From: Phytophthora hibernalis
Lineage: Eukaryota; Oomycota; Peronosporomycetes; Peronosporales; Peronosporaceae
Reading direction: 5' to 3'
NCBI GenBank assembly: GCA_012656075.1
Contig: JAAKBF010000059.1
Location: 1 to 64,000, forward strand
DNA: 64,000 nucleotides
Shown: one piece after another, positions 46,346 through 59,483 of the stretch
Layout: each line of letters opens with the position of its first letter
How positions within the stretch are numbered: the stretch's first letter is position 1
Program-made: the position numbers and the translations under genes
The notes under the pieces: model-generated
The model's database searches: none
What the model was told of the DNA's origin: nothing
Seen by the model: only the letters and a program-made list of their open reading frames with translations

Positions 46346-46631
46346 AAACTGCCTGAATCAGGCCCTGATCCATGAACACTCGGTTTCAATATGCGACAAA
46401 GACGCCAAATACTGTTTATGATATGTTACAAAATGATGTGCATACTAAGTTGAGGGCGCATTTTTCAGGGTGATTTTCTAGGAAAGGGCTTAAAGGGCGA
46501 GAAATGCGCCGTTGTACCGCGAAAGGGTTAACCTTCATTTTGCAGTTTGGGAGACTGCGGATGTATCTGTGTTTTGAATTGCGTTCTTTGGTTGAAGTGT
46601 ACCTTCGTTGCTTATCTAGAACATTTTGTCT
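46346..46631. other. Short intergenic stretch with a 9-bp inverted repeat
   Basis: GGCGCATTT (46455-46463) and AAATGCGCC (46502-46510) form an inverted repeat between the dioxygenase relic and the convergent 3' end of the EML-like gene. No gene seen. Confidence 0.4.
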
Positions 46632-49600
46632 CTATCCAACGATCGCCTTACTCACTTTCCACACGAAAACGCTTTTGTCGTTGGCACCAATAGAGACTAA
46701 CCTCGAATCATCGCAAGTGAAGGCCACATTGGCCACGTTCAGGCTGTGGCCGTGTAATTTGTGCTGCTCCGTATGTCTGGAAACGCACGGCGTGTTGTAT
46801 ACGCGAATTTCACCCTGGTTCGTAGCTGCAACCAGCATTTCCTGGGTGTTTGCCTTTGCCAGAGCATGAACGTGGTCATCCGGCTTGCCGGCGATGTTCC
46901 AGACGCCCTGGGTGGCCCAGGAAAAGAGGCACTTGTGCGATGCCCACGTGACATCAGCTGCACTAGCGACCGATGTGATGTGGCTCCCGTCCATTGTACT
47001 CACGAATAGTAGCTCGAAGGCGTCACTTGATACTCTTGCCATGCTGCTGTCGGCTGCGAAGTCCAAGCGAGTCGCACGACCACTTGGCTTAGAGAACTTG
47101 AACCGCAGCGAAAAGCTGTCAAGCGTCGAGTAGAAGTACACACAGTGATCGGCTGATGTTAACGCTACCAGCGTCAAATCAGGCGAGAATGTCACGTCCA
47201 AGGCACTCAGTTTACTGTCTCGGCCTTCGTGCAGCAACTCGAGTGTCTGACCGTCTAATACGGCAAACGCGCCGTCCTTGTGGCTGTTTCTGCTGGTCGC
47301 AGAAGACCCACCGAAGCCCACAGCGAGCCACTTGCCGTCTGGGGAATACGCAACGCTCTGCAGGGCACCATCAAAAGCAGTTTTGGCGATCACGCAGCGC
47401 TTTCCTAGATGCCATAGACGTACGGTGTGGTCTCCGCCAGCCGTCACTACCAGCTCTGGTCTAAGGGGTGTGCAGTGAGACCCTGCAGCTGAACAGTTCG
47501 GTCGTAGTGACTTTCCGACACGAGGATCGATTCTCCTGTCAGGCGAGAAAACTCGAGTAGCTCGGCACCTTTGGTGCCTAGTAGCAAACGATCTTCTGCG
47601 ACGTCCCAGCAAAGTGAGCGTACAGCAGCATTTTGTGGTGCTGGTTGGCATTCAGCCACGTCAAAGTCAGCCAGAGGTGTCAATGTTGTCCTTGCCCACA
47701 GCTTCACGTGTCCATCGCGGCCGCCGGTTGCGCAGCCCAAGGACGTCGCGTGAATGGCGTACACGCTCCCAGAGTGAGCTGGAATCACGCGCGCGACAGC
47801 ACAAGCCTCCCACACATAAAGATGGCCTGAGGAACAGCCAGTGACTACAAGTCCACCCATTGACGCGCCGCATAGCACTGACTGTCGCTGCGCTCGAGCG
47901 CCAAAAGTGCCATCACGCGCTGTGAGAGTTGGCAGGGTCAATTTCCAAAACAAAACGTGATCGTCACCTCCTGAGACCAACAGGCATCCTCCTGCGCTCT
48001 GTGGGTCCTCAATGAAGCAGACGAAGTACACGGAGTGGCGGGTTGTGCGAGAACTTGCGAACAGCGCGCCGTCAAACCATAGCCCTGACGCCGACCGATA
48101 CACAGCGAGTGAATGGAACGCATCCTGACCCACGGCAGCGAGCAACTTTCCATCAGATGTACTGAATGTCAAAGCGGTCACAGCTTTGCTGTGGAAAGCG
48201 CTCAGCTCAATCACTCGCGTGCAAGTAGCGGGCTCCCAAATGTGGATGCGGGGCCGTTCGTGTGCGAAGGTCTGAGCGCAGATCTCCCCGAAGCTACGAA
48301 ACCACCACAAGGAGATGCCGACACGCTTAAGATGGGGCGTGTGTGTCCCGTATAGAACTGCTGCCGGTGTTCGCGTCGATCATAGCTCACTCCAACACAT
48401 CCTGTCGGGTACACAATTCGCTTCGGCCGAGCGTATACGGCATTTTGGCGGGCGTCATGTGAGCGCAAACCAAAAACGTGTTCTAGCTCGAACGACCTGT
48501 GTCCAGCAACTCCGTCAGCCTCCATAGGCTCCTGTGGATGCCCTGATGGTGGCAAGATAGCGCTCATGTATGGTTTGATCTCATTTGAGCACCGCCACCA
48601 TCGTTCACGAATGCTTCCAGCATGAAACGTCCCTCGGCGTCCAGGTCTGGGTCGTCCTCGGGGTCTTTCACTATGCTCGCGTTACCATTGACTGCCGCGT
48701 CTCCACCACTTCCAGCGCCGTATAGCCGTCGCCATTGGAGTATACAGCGATCCGAGCGCCCGATACTAAGGCAGAGCGCTCCACCAGCCCCCGAAAATCC
48801 TAATTGGGCAACGGCACCGCTATGGCCATAGTACGTCTTCGCTCCAGCTCCCTGTACGAAGCTCGGGTACTTATATATGCTGATCGCTCCATGCGTGTGT
48901 CCGGCGACAAGAATGGCGTTGCTGCCGTGGTAGGGGCGCTGGGCAGTGAGCAGGCACAAGTGATCTCCCGGGTCACAGCATCGCCAAGCCCAGTAGGTGC
49001 CACTGGCCAAACTCCTGGTTAGACCAGTTGTAGACTGTGCTGCAGGAGTCCCAGATATGGTTGCGAAGTGCTGTAGCGCTTGCCACGTGAGAGCCTGTTG
49101 TCACGTCAGCGAAAAAGAGCTCGAAACCACGGCAGTTGCTGCGCACATATTGCGAGTCGCTTGTCAGATCCAAATGAGTGACCGGTGCTTTGTGCTTCGA
49201 GAAAACAGCGCGCTTCGTGTAGTTGCTGGGAACATCGTAGATGTACACGGACCCATCTAACGCCCCGCACACAAGTGATTGACCGTCAGGAGAGAAGCGC
49301 AAAACTGTCACGGATTGCTTCGTATCGCGAGTTTCGTACACGAGCTCTACGCTCTGTCCTCGATCTTCAAACACCAGCATGCTGCCGTCTTTCTTGTGGC
49401 GTCTATCAGTTCCACCACTTCCCAAACCTACAGCGATGAAATCTCCATCCGGAGAGTATGCGCACGCACGACTACTTGTATCTAACTTGCTGGATATCAC
49501 CAGTAGATGGTGCGCCAAGTCCCAAATTCGGAGCACACCGTCATCGCCGGTAGTGCAGCCTCTTGCCTTCGTGTAGCACACGCTAAGTCCATGCAATTCT

Positions 49601-52600
49601 CCGCGTGCATGACTTTCCAGAGAGGTTACAGTCGTGCCGTCAGGTGTTTTGAGACCTAACGGAGTACCATCGAGGGACGATAAGAGGTGCATGCTGCTTC
49701 CTCGAGTACCTACTAACAGCATCTCTCGAGCAAAATCCCAGAAAACACTTCGTATAGCGTGGTGTGATGCTGCGTTGAATTCCCCAAACTCAGCTAGACA
49801 CTCCAAGTCTCCGCTCCAAAGCTTTACGAGTCCGTCTTGTCCACCACTTGCAATTCCTCCCGAGGCTGTTGAAGAACAGTACAATGCTGCCACTCCTCGT
49901 GTGTGAGCTGGTACAATACTCGAGAGCTCGGTTCCTTTAAAGCGATATAAATCTCCACTAACGGTACCTGCAATTGCATCCTTGCCGTAGCAGATCACGC
50001 TCAGGAAAGACTGTGGTGAGCCTCCCTGACGGCCTTTACACCCTAGCAACGCGTCCTTCTTTACAAGGGTCTGACCTGCTGCAAGTCGCCAAAAGATGCC
50101 GACTCAACGCCTACCGTCACGATCACAACCGGAATCGCAGGGACTTCTGTCGGGCTTACTGAATCGTCAGAAAGTGGAGCCGCTACAGCCCCTTTAGTTG
50201 TTTCATGCTGGAAACTCATGCCCAAAATGCGACCCACTGATGTCGTACTTGCATGTGCTAGTAACTCTCCACTGCGCCAGTCATAAAGCGCAAGTGAGTT
50301 GCGATCATCCAGACCAACACTTGCCAGCAAGTTCCCAGCTGAATTAAATCGTAACTCAGCAATGCCATGGCGATGAAATCCGCGCAGGGATGTCAGTACT
50401 TCGAGTGAATCGATGCGCCACACATGGATAACTGGGAGACGACCCATCTGTCCGGAAGCTGCGATTTCTTGAGCCGCACTGCTTGGCTTACCACTTGGTC
50501 CAAAATATGTGGCGAGACTTGTAACTTCATCCGAGTGCTGTCTGAAGTGGCGCTGCAGCCAGAGTTTGCTATCGAGTATTACTACAACGTTCGCGGCCGG
50601 GTATACCATCAAGCCCTTCGCACGCGTAAAAAAGATTGTTGCGCACATCGTGGCAGCGGTAACCGTAGACCCACTCGAGTTCTAAGCCGTCACTGGGCAC
50701 AGTTGAGAGTTCCGAGTCTTCTTCATCTGGAGCCTCAGAAGGGGGACACTGCTACTGACCCATGGCTTAGACGGAGGAGGTGCGAAATCAGTCGAGGGCA
50801 TAGAACTAGACTTTGGCGGCTCTTCCCCTTTATCGTCTTGCTCGCCTTCTGAGTCGATGTTTGGATCCAGCAGTTTCTCAGCCAAAATCTCAAGCGCAAA
50901 ATCTCCCACAGATAGTGCCTCATCAAACGCGGAGCGCTCGTTTCCGTGGCTTACCTCTCGTTCATCGTCGGAAGTGGTTGGAACATCATCTGCGTCGCCA
51001 CTGTTATTCAGTCCACCATCTATGTCAGCCTCTTCGCGCTCAACGCGCCACTGAAAAATACAACGTTCATCTAATGAATTAGCTACGACGTAGCTCCCGT
51101 CAGCAGTGAAGCGCACAGCTGAGATGGTACTAGCGGCGCCATGTGCTACCTGACACAATGACTCAGGATTCACACACGGATACCGAAAGAGATGCAACGA
51201 ACCCAGTGCGTCTCCCGTCACGAGCATTGGAGTTTCTGCGCTAGGAGAGCGATCAATCGCCCAGATATCACGTGCTTGTGTTTTACGAGTAGGCCATGCA
51301 CCTTGAACACTCCAACCGTACGGGCAAGAGCACGACAGCCACTCGACATCCTTCAGCGTAGCTACACGCGTAATTTCGACACCTGATGAGCTTTCAAAAA
51401 TAACATTTCGCCACGATTCCGCGCGTTGGCCATGATATACTCCCCAGTCGTCGAAAAATCAAATGTACTGATGACGATACCCGCATCTCGGGCACGACAT
51501 TTACCCTTCGACGCCCAGTCCTCTGTGTGATACGAGTAAATGCAGTTGTCGCTGGAGCCCACAGCAAGAGTGAGTCCATCGCCTGAAAAGCGCATCGTTC
51601 GGATAGGTTTCTTCGAGTCTTTAGCCTCGAATCTTATTGCCAAAGACGCCTCGTTCAGCACTGCAAAGGCACCTTGCTTGTTTGGATTCACCAGCTTGGG
51701 TTGCTGTCGACGACGCCATGCTAAAACATATGGGTCTGTTATGGTCACTGCTAGGGTCTCCTGGTCCTCTTCTTCGGCACCTTGACCTACAGCAATACTG
51801 GAACCATCGGGTGAATATGCGCAGGCTCGAGCAGGTGCGTCGAGAGTAGCAATACGTAGCTGACGGTGGGCTGAGAGGTCCCACACACGAACAGTGCGGT
51901 CATCTCCCACCGAACAGCATTCGCGCCGAAGAGGGTGCATGGCGAGTCCATGAAGTTGGAATGCAGAATGACCGCAAAGCACAGGACCGAAGTGCAAATT
52001 GGCACCGTCACTTGACGCGATCTCGAAGATTTCAGCAGCTGCAGTGGCGATCAGCAATTTTGCTCCATCGGGCGAGGCCACGAGACTCCGCACACGAGGA
52101 GCGGAGCTACCCAGTGCCACTAAATCAAATTGGGCACCGGGTTCCAGCCTTCGGCTCCAAACTCTAACTTTGCCATCCTTACCACCGCTGAGAACCCCGC
52201 CAGCGAAGACAAACAGGGTCGTCACCGCGGCGGCGTGAGCATACAACACACGCACGCAATTGCGTCCTTCGAATAGCAGCATTTGACCGCGAGCAGTACC
52301 TGCAATAGCGCCACTTCCTGGGTGTCACCCGGGAGAGATGCCAAACTAGGACGGTCTGCACTTTTGTCTTGCGCCCCAGAACTCCTGGAAGTCTTGCAAA
52401 AAGTGCGTGGGGGTTGAGTACCGTGCATCTCGCTCTCGAGCCCAGAAGAACAAATGTCTTCGGCCACCCGTCACAAACTGTGACTGCCCGGATGGTCCAT
52501 TCATGACGGCCAGCGCATGTACAGGCTCTCGTCCGCCACGGTCTGCAAATATGAGTTCCGCTGGTTTGCTCCAGTCTGCAGGGTCACCTCCTGTACCATC

Positions 52601-53927
52601 AATTGTTGTTTTCGCCCATTGATAGACAGCGACGCAATGGGATTCGTCTTGGCCGACGGTGACGAGGGTGCGTCCGTTTGGCATCCACGCTAGGTGGGAT
52701 ACACCACGACGGTGGAAACCGCGCAACACGCTGAGCACCCCACCGCCACCTCCAGCACCACTCTCGCTTAGAGTATGCGTCGACCAAATCACGACCTTCG
52801 GTAGTAACGCGGCCTCGCCCGACGCAATCACACGGTGGTCGATCGGATGCAGAGCAAGAGCCTGAACGATCCCCGTGTGGTGGCATGCGAATCGCTGTCG
52901 GTGCAACACAGTGTCGTACACAACAACGACACTCCCAGCAGAATAGATTGCCTCCGCTGGGAGACATACTGTACAACATTGCGCATATCGCTATTGTAAC
53001 CATAAATCCACTCAAGCTCGAGACTCGCCGCCGGCATTCGTGGGTCAATTGTAGGGGGTGCGCTTGGCGTCGTATTTGCTACTGCAAGCTGCCACGGACG
53101 TCGTGATAGCATCTTGTCCTTAGTAAAGTCGGGTGCCGCTGCATCATGTGGGAGGCTTGCATCTCTCTTTCTGGCAGTAACTTCATCATCCAGCGCCGAC
53201 GGCGCTATGAGTCCCGCGGCAGCTTCACGTTCTGCATCGCTGTCATCGCCGTCCTGTTCGTCCACGAGCTCGTCTGGGCAGTCAAAGTAGTCGACCCACG
53301 ACGTGAGCTCAGGCGTCGTCTCTGCAAAGCGCAAGAACTCTGGTAAGGACAAAAAGCGTCCACCCCGGCTTTTGCGCCTTGTGGAAGGCGTGGTGTGCCA
53401 AGTCTTCAAGAACGAGTTCAGTAGGGCAGCACACGCTCATGCAGAGCTTACATAGCCCCGTGAGCGTCGACTTGAACGCCAGAGTGAGCTCGTCCAAGGA
53501 TAACTGGCCCGTCTCGTTGAAGTCGTAGCAGTTGTACACGACTGCAGCACATCATCACAGGGTTAGTCTCTCCAATGTTCACTACGGTATCTCCTCCTTC
53601 GCTCGTACACGTGAGTTTCTGCGGAATGGGCATGGCGGACATCATAGCCACGGTACCGAGGAACTCAAGGGCGTCCACGAGTCCGTTCTCGTCCGTGTCC
53701 AGCGCCGTGAAGAGCGCGCCACTGAGCTGGTCCATATCGCTGCGCGCGTGGATCTCGAGCGTCTGTTGCATGGAGCGGCAGATCTCCACCAGCTCATCCT
53801 GGTTGAGTCCGAAGCCCTCGGCCACGTCATTGAAGCACTCCCACAGCTTGTTCACGTCCCTCTCCGACGCATTGAGAAACACCGTCGTGGCCTTCACGTA
53901 CGTCGCTTTGCCCTGGAGTTGCCCCAT
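46632..53927 (-). CDS. EF-hand EML-like microtubule-associated protein with three HELP/WD40 modules
   Basis: Seen: ATG at 53927 (MGQLQGKATYVKATTVFLN), two EF-hands (DTDENGLVDALEFL; YDFNETGQLSLDEL) split by intron 53542-53608, an acidic linker, then three modules. Each module opens with a HELP-like LELEW(I/V)YGY block (near 53010, 50690 and 48480) and continues with many WD40 repeats such as DGKVRVWS, DDRTVRVWDLS and DGVLRIWDLA. Stop at 46632. Total about 2,300 residues, like animal EML5/EML6, which have three such modules; the EF-hands are extra. One-base frame changes occur near 53355, 52950, 52315 and at module joints, some possibly introns. Known: EML proteins bind and stabilise microtubules through the HELP and tandem propeller fold. 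The Ca-binding start suggests calcium control (inference). Confidence 0.85.
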
Positions 53928-54049
53928 CGCCAATGTCCCAATCTTCAAAAGTCGCGGATTTAACCAGTTACCGGTAAGTACGAAAGTGTACCCATGCTTC
54001 GTTTTACGATTAAGTACGATTTCGGCGGGAGACTTGGAACATAAACTAC

Positions 54050-54125
54050 ACAAAGTCGCGGGGTTTTACTGGTTCGCGGAAATCGGCGGAACCAAGGTTC
54101 GGTCAATCTTCGTTCCAGCTGAGGA
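54050..54125. repeat. Dispersed repeat, copy 2, upstream of EML-like gene
   Basis: Matches 43575-43653 over about 70 bp, ending with the same TCTTCGTTCCAGCTGAGG. It lies 120-200 bp upstream of the EML-like start, so it could lie in the promoter. Confidence 0.7.
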
Positions 54126-54208
54126 TCCATGTTTTTGTCATCGATTGGGTGTCGGTGTCAGTCTGCAGGCAAAATACGGTAGTTTAAACCCAGAAAATTA
54201 AATAAATT

Positions 54209-55647
54209 TTGGAGCTTCTTGCAGGTTTTACTGCTTCGGTGGAGACTGTGCTGGGGGTCGCGAACACGTTTGAAACGGACGAACCTGTTCCTTTCTCCGT
54301 TTTGCCATTGGCCGAAACACGTTTGGGTCATTGCGGCTCTAAAAGAGAGATTGCCCCAGCCCCTTGTTCGATGCTTCACGCGATGGCAGCTTTCGCGGGC
54401 ATGCAAGACCCGAACAATCAAATGATTCTGCACCAAGCCAAGTCAGAACGACTCAATGGAAGCGTACAACTGCAGCAAGATTATACACAAAACCAGCAAC
54501 TTATTCAGCGCCGCCGCCTCATGATGCAAGACGAGATAAGGATAACAGGAAGCTCCGGCCTCCAAGCTGTTCAAGACGCTCTGGTTCAAGGAGATGGCGA
54601 AACAACATGCAGATGAGATAGAGCATCGGCTTGAGATCTTTATGCATTCCACACACAACTCACTCTCTGGTGTCGAGACGCGAATCCAGGAACGACTAGA
54701 GCATGCGCTGAGAGAAGCACACACAGACGTATTTTCGGCTACTACTACCAACACGGCTCATGATATCCGCAATCATATTGCCTTCACTGAGGAAAGTGTG
54801 GGTCAGGTTCACCTCCAGCTGGAGGCAGCTTTGGAGAGTTATCAAGTCCAAGCGCGAAAAGCACAAGAATCGACTGGTGTAGCACATTAGCAGGCGTGTC
54901 AATCTCAGCTTAGCGAGGGATTTGTTAATACCCGCCGATTGCTTGAAGACAGCCTCACAAGTAAAACCAATGCAAGAATTTTGGAAGCTCGTGATATGCT
55001 TCAGCACCAAATTGCAACAACGCGTGATGACACATTTTCTTTGTTGGAGGCTCGTATGCAGGTCAAGTTGGATGAAGTGGCATCAAATTCAGCTGGAGCT
55101 TGCGATGAATTTATGACAAAGATCGATCATGCAACGCAAGAACTTATGCGGCTTGTGGGTGATAAAGTTTGTGCAAGCGAAGCTCATCTTCTGGATACAG
55201 TAGACCAACAGGCGACTACAGCCTCGGAGAAGCAATGGCGGCCGCAGAGTGTCGATTAGCTGGTCGACGAGAGAATATGGAGGCGAGGATAAGCGAAAAT
55301 ATTCGCTCAATGGAGTTTCGTGATCAAGGCGACTTGCAAACAAAATTGACTCCAACATTTCGACAATGGAATTTCGGTTGAATAACCTGTTGAAATCTTC
55401 AAGCACACAGCTCTCCGGGGTGATATCAAACCAGATAGCTGAATCCGATGCTCGCACGACAATGTTTCAACAGGAGCTCCACCAGAAGGCGCGTGTTGCC
55501 CACGCAGACGCTCTGGCACACCTTGAGCCCCGCATGATGAAAAATCTTCGCACATTTAGGAATACGGACAGCGCCAAGTTGAAGACACCTTTGGAAAGTA
55601 TCGACAAAAACGAGAGTAACATTTCTAGGGTATTTGCTGAAGAATAA
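54209..55647 (+). pseudogene. Decayed coiled-coil protein gene
   Basis: Successive frames carry long helical, Gln/Glu-rich sequence (ADEIEHRLEIFMHSTHNSLS; NARILEARDMLQHQIATTRD; AHADALAHLEPRMMKNLRTF). A TAG near 54888 is in frame with the following segment, and there are shifts near 54600, 55230 and 55370. No named domain is visible. It is divergent from the EML-like gene and ends just before the MULE element. Role unknown; possibly a cytoskeletal or flagellar coiled-coil protein. Confidence 0.5.
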
Positions 55648-55802
55648 GATGAATTGAAAACGTTTAAAACCTCGGTTTTTTCAGGCAATAGAAAATGAAC
55701 CAATCCCTACGCGAGTTGAGCAGATAAAAGGCCAATTCCTTGGTGTATTGAGGTCATCTTTACAGTGTTGAAGGAAGTACCTCATCCCTGATCTCGATAG
55801 AA

Positions 55803-58800
55803 ATTCCACTGAGGGCTAGGTGGGCCGATTACACCACAAGAATGGGCTTGTAACACTGTCAGATTGGCTCAAACCACTGCAAGATTAATCAGGCATGAGT
55901 TGTATGAATGTGGTTTTGTAAGAAGTGTTTGAATACAATGCAAGACTACAGCACCTCAGTAGCGACGTCGTTTTGTATACTCGCATGATCTTCGGGTGGT
56001 AGACCTGTCAGAGTGGCTACGAACAGAGCGAGCCAAACGTTGCTCTAGGAGGGGCGGACATTCACTTCCATCTTGATCTCTGCGAGGGCTAGTAGAAATA
56101 CAGCGGGGTTCAAATACGCCTGGTGACACTACATCGAGTGGTAGGGTAACTGATAGATCTTCCACGTGTGTGAGTGCGGCACCATCGACCGGTACCGGTG
56201 GACATCGTATCAGAGGCGGAGCTGACGTATCGCCTAGTGGACCAGCAACATAGCATTCGGTATCTGGCTGAGCCATGTGCGTGTCACTCATCGTCGTCAG
56301 GGGTTCGCTTCGCACGGTTTCATAGTGTTGGTTGAGTGTAGTCATTGTTTCATGTGATGGTGCACGAAATGTCCTGCGTGCCACGATCACGGCGCTGTTT
56401 CTTTCGATGTGGCGCCGGAGAATTTCCTCATTCACTTGGATCCGTTGCCCAGTTTTGCGTCTTGTTCGTTTATCGCGAGATTCAAATCTGCGAGCTTGGG
56501 TTTTAAAACCAGGACAAGGAAGCCCAATCAGCTTTGTGGCTTTAATAATATGCGGGCAAATATTATACTTCCCGTGAAAGCGACACTGACACGCCCTTGA
56601 TGTTGCATCTACCACCCACCCGTCTGCTGGCATACCTTCCTGCAGTGTGCGTCGACTTGATCGGTTGTGCAGCGTCATCGGCATGGAATTCGGACTTCTT
56701 TTTCTTCTTTTTCGCTTTCGACTTCTTCTGCAGGGTGCGGGTGAGAACGACCGGGGCGCCATCATTAAGAGAGAGTGAAATCGCAGCCGTATTTGGCTTG
56801 GCACCTTCAGAAGATCGCACGTCACTTTCCTGTACGGGTACTATGTGTTTCACCACCACAAGCTGCTGACGTAAATCGCCTATACGTATAAGGGCTGTAG
56901 CTTGTGGTTCCCCCTTCTTCTTTATCTTGTTGTAGTGTGCTTTGAGACAACGTGACGCTTCTGTTATACTCCAAAACTTGATGTTCTTGGCCAAGAACGC
57001 GATACGCGATCGATCTAGGAGCTTTACCATTTCGATGGGAGGAGCACGAGAGAAGTTCGTCAATTTTAAGGTGCGATGATACTGCTCAACAGGATTATTT
57101 GTGGTAGCGTAGCCGGGTGGTGTGTGAAACGCTTGCCAATTCAAGAACCGATGATTGTTAATCCACTGCCGAATGAGTTTCTTCGCCACAGCACGAAATC
57201 GTGGAGACGTTAGTCCGACATTAGTCCACTCCTCAACAACTTGCTCCTTTCGGGAGTCAAATTCTTCTTGGTTTCGACAGAAATGAAGATCGTTAAGACC
57301 ACTGAAAATCAAATGCCGATTCGCTTTTGGCAATTTGCTCGACTTTTTCCATGCATTCTGGCAAACATGGAACCAACACATGAGTACTTTCGTCGTTGGG
57401 AGTTCGGATGTGCACGCGTTGTACTGTGCTTTATCGGCATCGGTCATCATGTACTGGGGTCGGAATTGACTGCGAATAGCTGAAACATGACTCGTTTCAG
57501 ATAAGAAAGACACCAAGCTACATCTTCCGCACGTCGCTGTGAGGCACAATAGTAAACTAACGGAAAGTAGTGACCACAACTATCTGATATTCCAAGAATG
57601 AACACGTTGTAGCGCTGGCGTACCATGTTATGAGTACTGTCAACATGAAGTATGTTCACGCAACGTGGATCTTGCTGAACTGTAATGTAAGCCTCCAGAA
57701 GATCGTAACTCGTGAGAGCCATTCGAAACGGAGAAGCGTCTGACGCGTTTCCAATATCAGGGACGACACGCCCATTCTCACGTCTTGCGTCACAAAATAC
57801 CAACAACTTATTGCCTGATCCAGCGACGTCCCGAACAAGCTCGAACATGGATTCCGCACAGATTTAGATGACAGGCTCCATCGAGTCGTCTCTGTTTGTT
57901 TCACGCCACCGTTTGATGTATCCTTGACTTGGCTCACGAGAGGCGGCTGGCCTGACAACGTGCTGCATATCGGTGTGAATACGTCACGTGGAGATACTGC
58001 GTAGTTGCGCTCAAGCGCATCATCAATTAGTGCTTTCTCCGACGGTGTGAGACCTCTTGGAGGACGAGGCGAAGGTGTTGAATCTTCTTGTAATATATGA
58101 TCACCCTCACGGACAACGATGACGAAGTCGCTATCTTGGCATTCATTTATCTTGTAACGACAGTCGCACTTGATCTGGCTCATCGCACATCGGGCCGATA
58201 TACACCTTGTTATAGTCGTCCGCATCTTGTGCTGCGTCAGGGCAAGATCAAATTGGCCAACCGAAGAGTGCTTCATCGTGCACTTGAACTTCTCTCGTTT
58301 CGATATGGCAGGCTTTCCATTATCAGAGAATACGTCTGACCCATGTCGTCTTTTGAACTCCACACGTGTTGCCATTCGGGTCGAGTACGCGATCTACCTA
58401 TCTCAGGCAAGTCTTCATGGTCGCTCTCGATGCACTGAAAACGAGAGAAGAGTTAGCTTCTGCAACTAGTAGTTAAGACATTAAATTCGCAGAGTGTACC
58501 TTCGATCCAGTGGACTGATCCGACTCGGAGGCGTCAGAGCTTTCATTTGTTTCCGATTGACTGCTTGTGTCCGATATGTCCGGGATAGAGGTCGGGGTTG
58601 ACATTTCCAGCGACATGTTCCTAGAAGAACTTTAACTCTCTGCAAAAACGCGTGCTTCTGGTTTGGGCCGAAGATTGATGGTGTTAACAGTAACTTTGGC
58701 CACCATTAGACTCCGATGAGGTGCTCGCAAAGTGCATCCCCCGACGGAAGAGGTGTCAAGAATACTTGGACAGCTAACTAAATTTAGAGGGAAGTTGCTC

Positions 58801-59037
58801 GTCTTGTAGCTCTAATTCGAGAGTGGCGAAACGAGAAATGAGCTTCGACACGGTAAAGTGTTGGCTGGCAATACGCCACAAAATCCAGAAATAGAGCCGC
58901 TCTACATCCCCAGGAAGCGCCCAATTTACCTTAGCTGTATTGTGCTGCTCGCGTTTGACTATAAATGGCTCAGTCAGGTTTCAGTGTGGAAGGCCATTTC
59001 ATTGGTGTTATCACCCCACCTAAACCTTCAGTGGAAT
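55803..59037 (-). mobile_element. MULE-type transposon with terminal inverted repeats
   Basis: About 56 bp at 55803-55858 (ATTCCACTGAGGGCTAGGTG...) pairs as an imperfect inverted repeat with 58982-59037. The copy of TTTCAGTGT at 58979 is echoed just outside at 59048 and 59069. The minus-strand transposase fills the middle. I cannot see a clean 9-bp target duplication, so the true outer ends may lie slightly further out. Confidence 0.75.
55956..58616 (-). CDS. MULE transposase with SWIM zinc finger
   Basis: ATG at 58616 (MSLEMSTPTSIPDISD), intron 58435-58499, a Cys-rich DNA-binding region (CISARCAMSQIKCDCRYKIN), then the MULE core: ILHVDSTHNMVRQRYNVFIL (first Asp), MMTDADKAQYNAC (second Asp), VLMCWFHVCQNAWKK and the NNPVEQYHRTLK block with the Glu. 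A SWIM finger follows (CQCRFHGKYNICPHIIKA), then a basic tail. Stop at 55956. Frame changes near 57845, 57460 and 56600. Known: MULE transposases move elements with long inverted repeats, and the CxC..CxH SWIM finger is typical. All core residues are readable, so decay is mild or due to base errors. Confidence 0.85.
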
Positions 59038-59483
59038 CGACCCAAGTTTCAGTGTTAAAAGATAAGCTTACAGTGTTTCAGTGTAACACTCGGGATCTCT
59101 GGAAGTAAAACGTGGTACTATGATGACGATTCTTACCTGCTGTTCTGCGACAAGTGGTGTATGTAGCTTGAACTGGCGCGGCCGTCTACTTTCAAATCTG
59201 ATAATATTGCAATATTTGACAGAGAAGTTGGGCACGGATATGATCAGGTATGCAATACTAATCTGTACTGTGTGCATACAGAACAACATGTAACGAAACA
59301 TGCGTACTATCATATTGCATTCTTTCCAGAGAAATGATAAATTTGCAAAAACATAATTTGGAGTGTAAATTACCGTCACATGATAACATAAAATATATTG
59401 TTTTGATCAATGGAACTACGTGTAGATTTTGTGAAATCATACTTTTTCTTCACCCCTTCAAGACAATTATTAATCCAGCAGTC

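Noticed and set aside
46455..46510. Hairpin terminator between dioxygenase and EML-like genes
   Set aside because: The 9-bp arms are 38 bp apart, and such terminators are not a feature of Pol II genes. Kept only as an inverted repeat.
47447..53409. Plus-strand open frames opposite the EML-like gene
   Set aside because: They are shadows of the WD40 coding strand, with no domains and biased composition.
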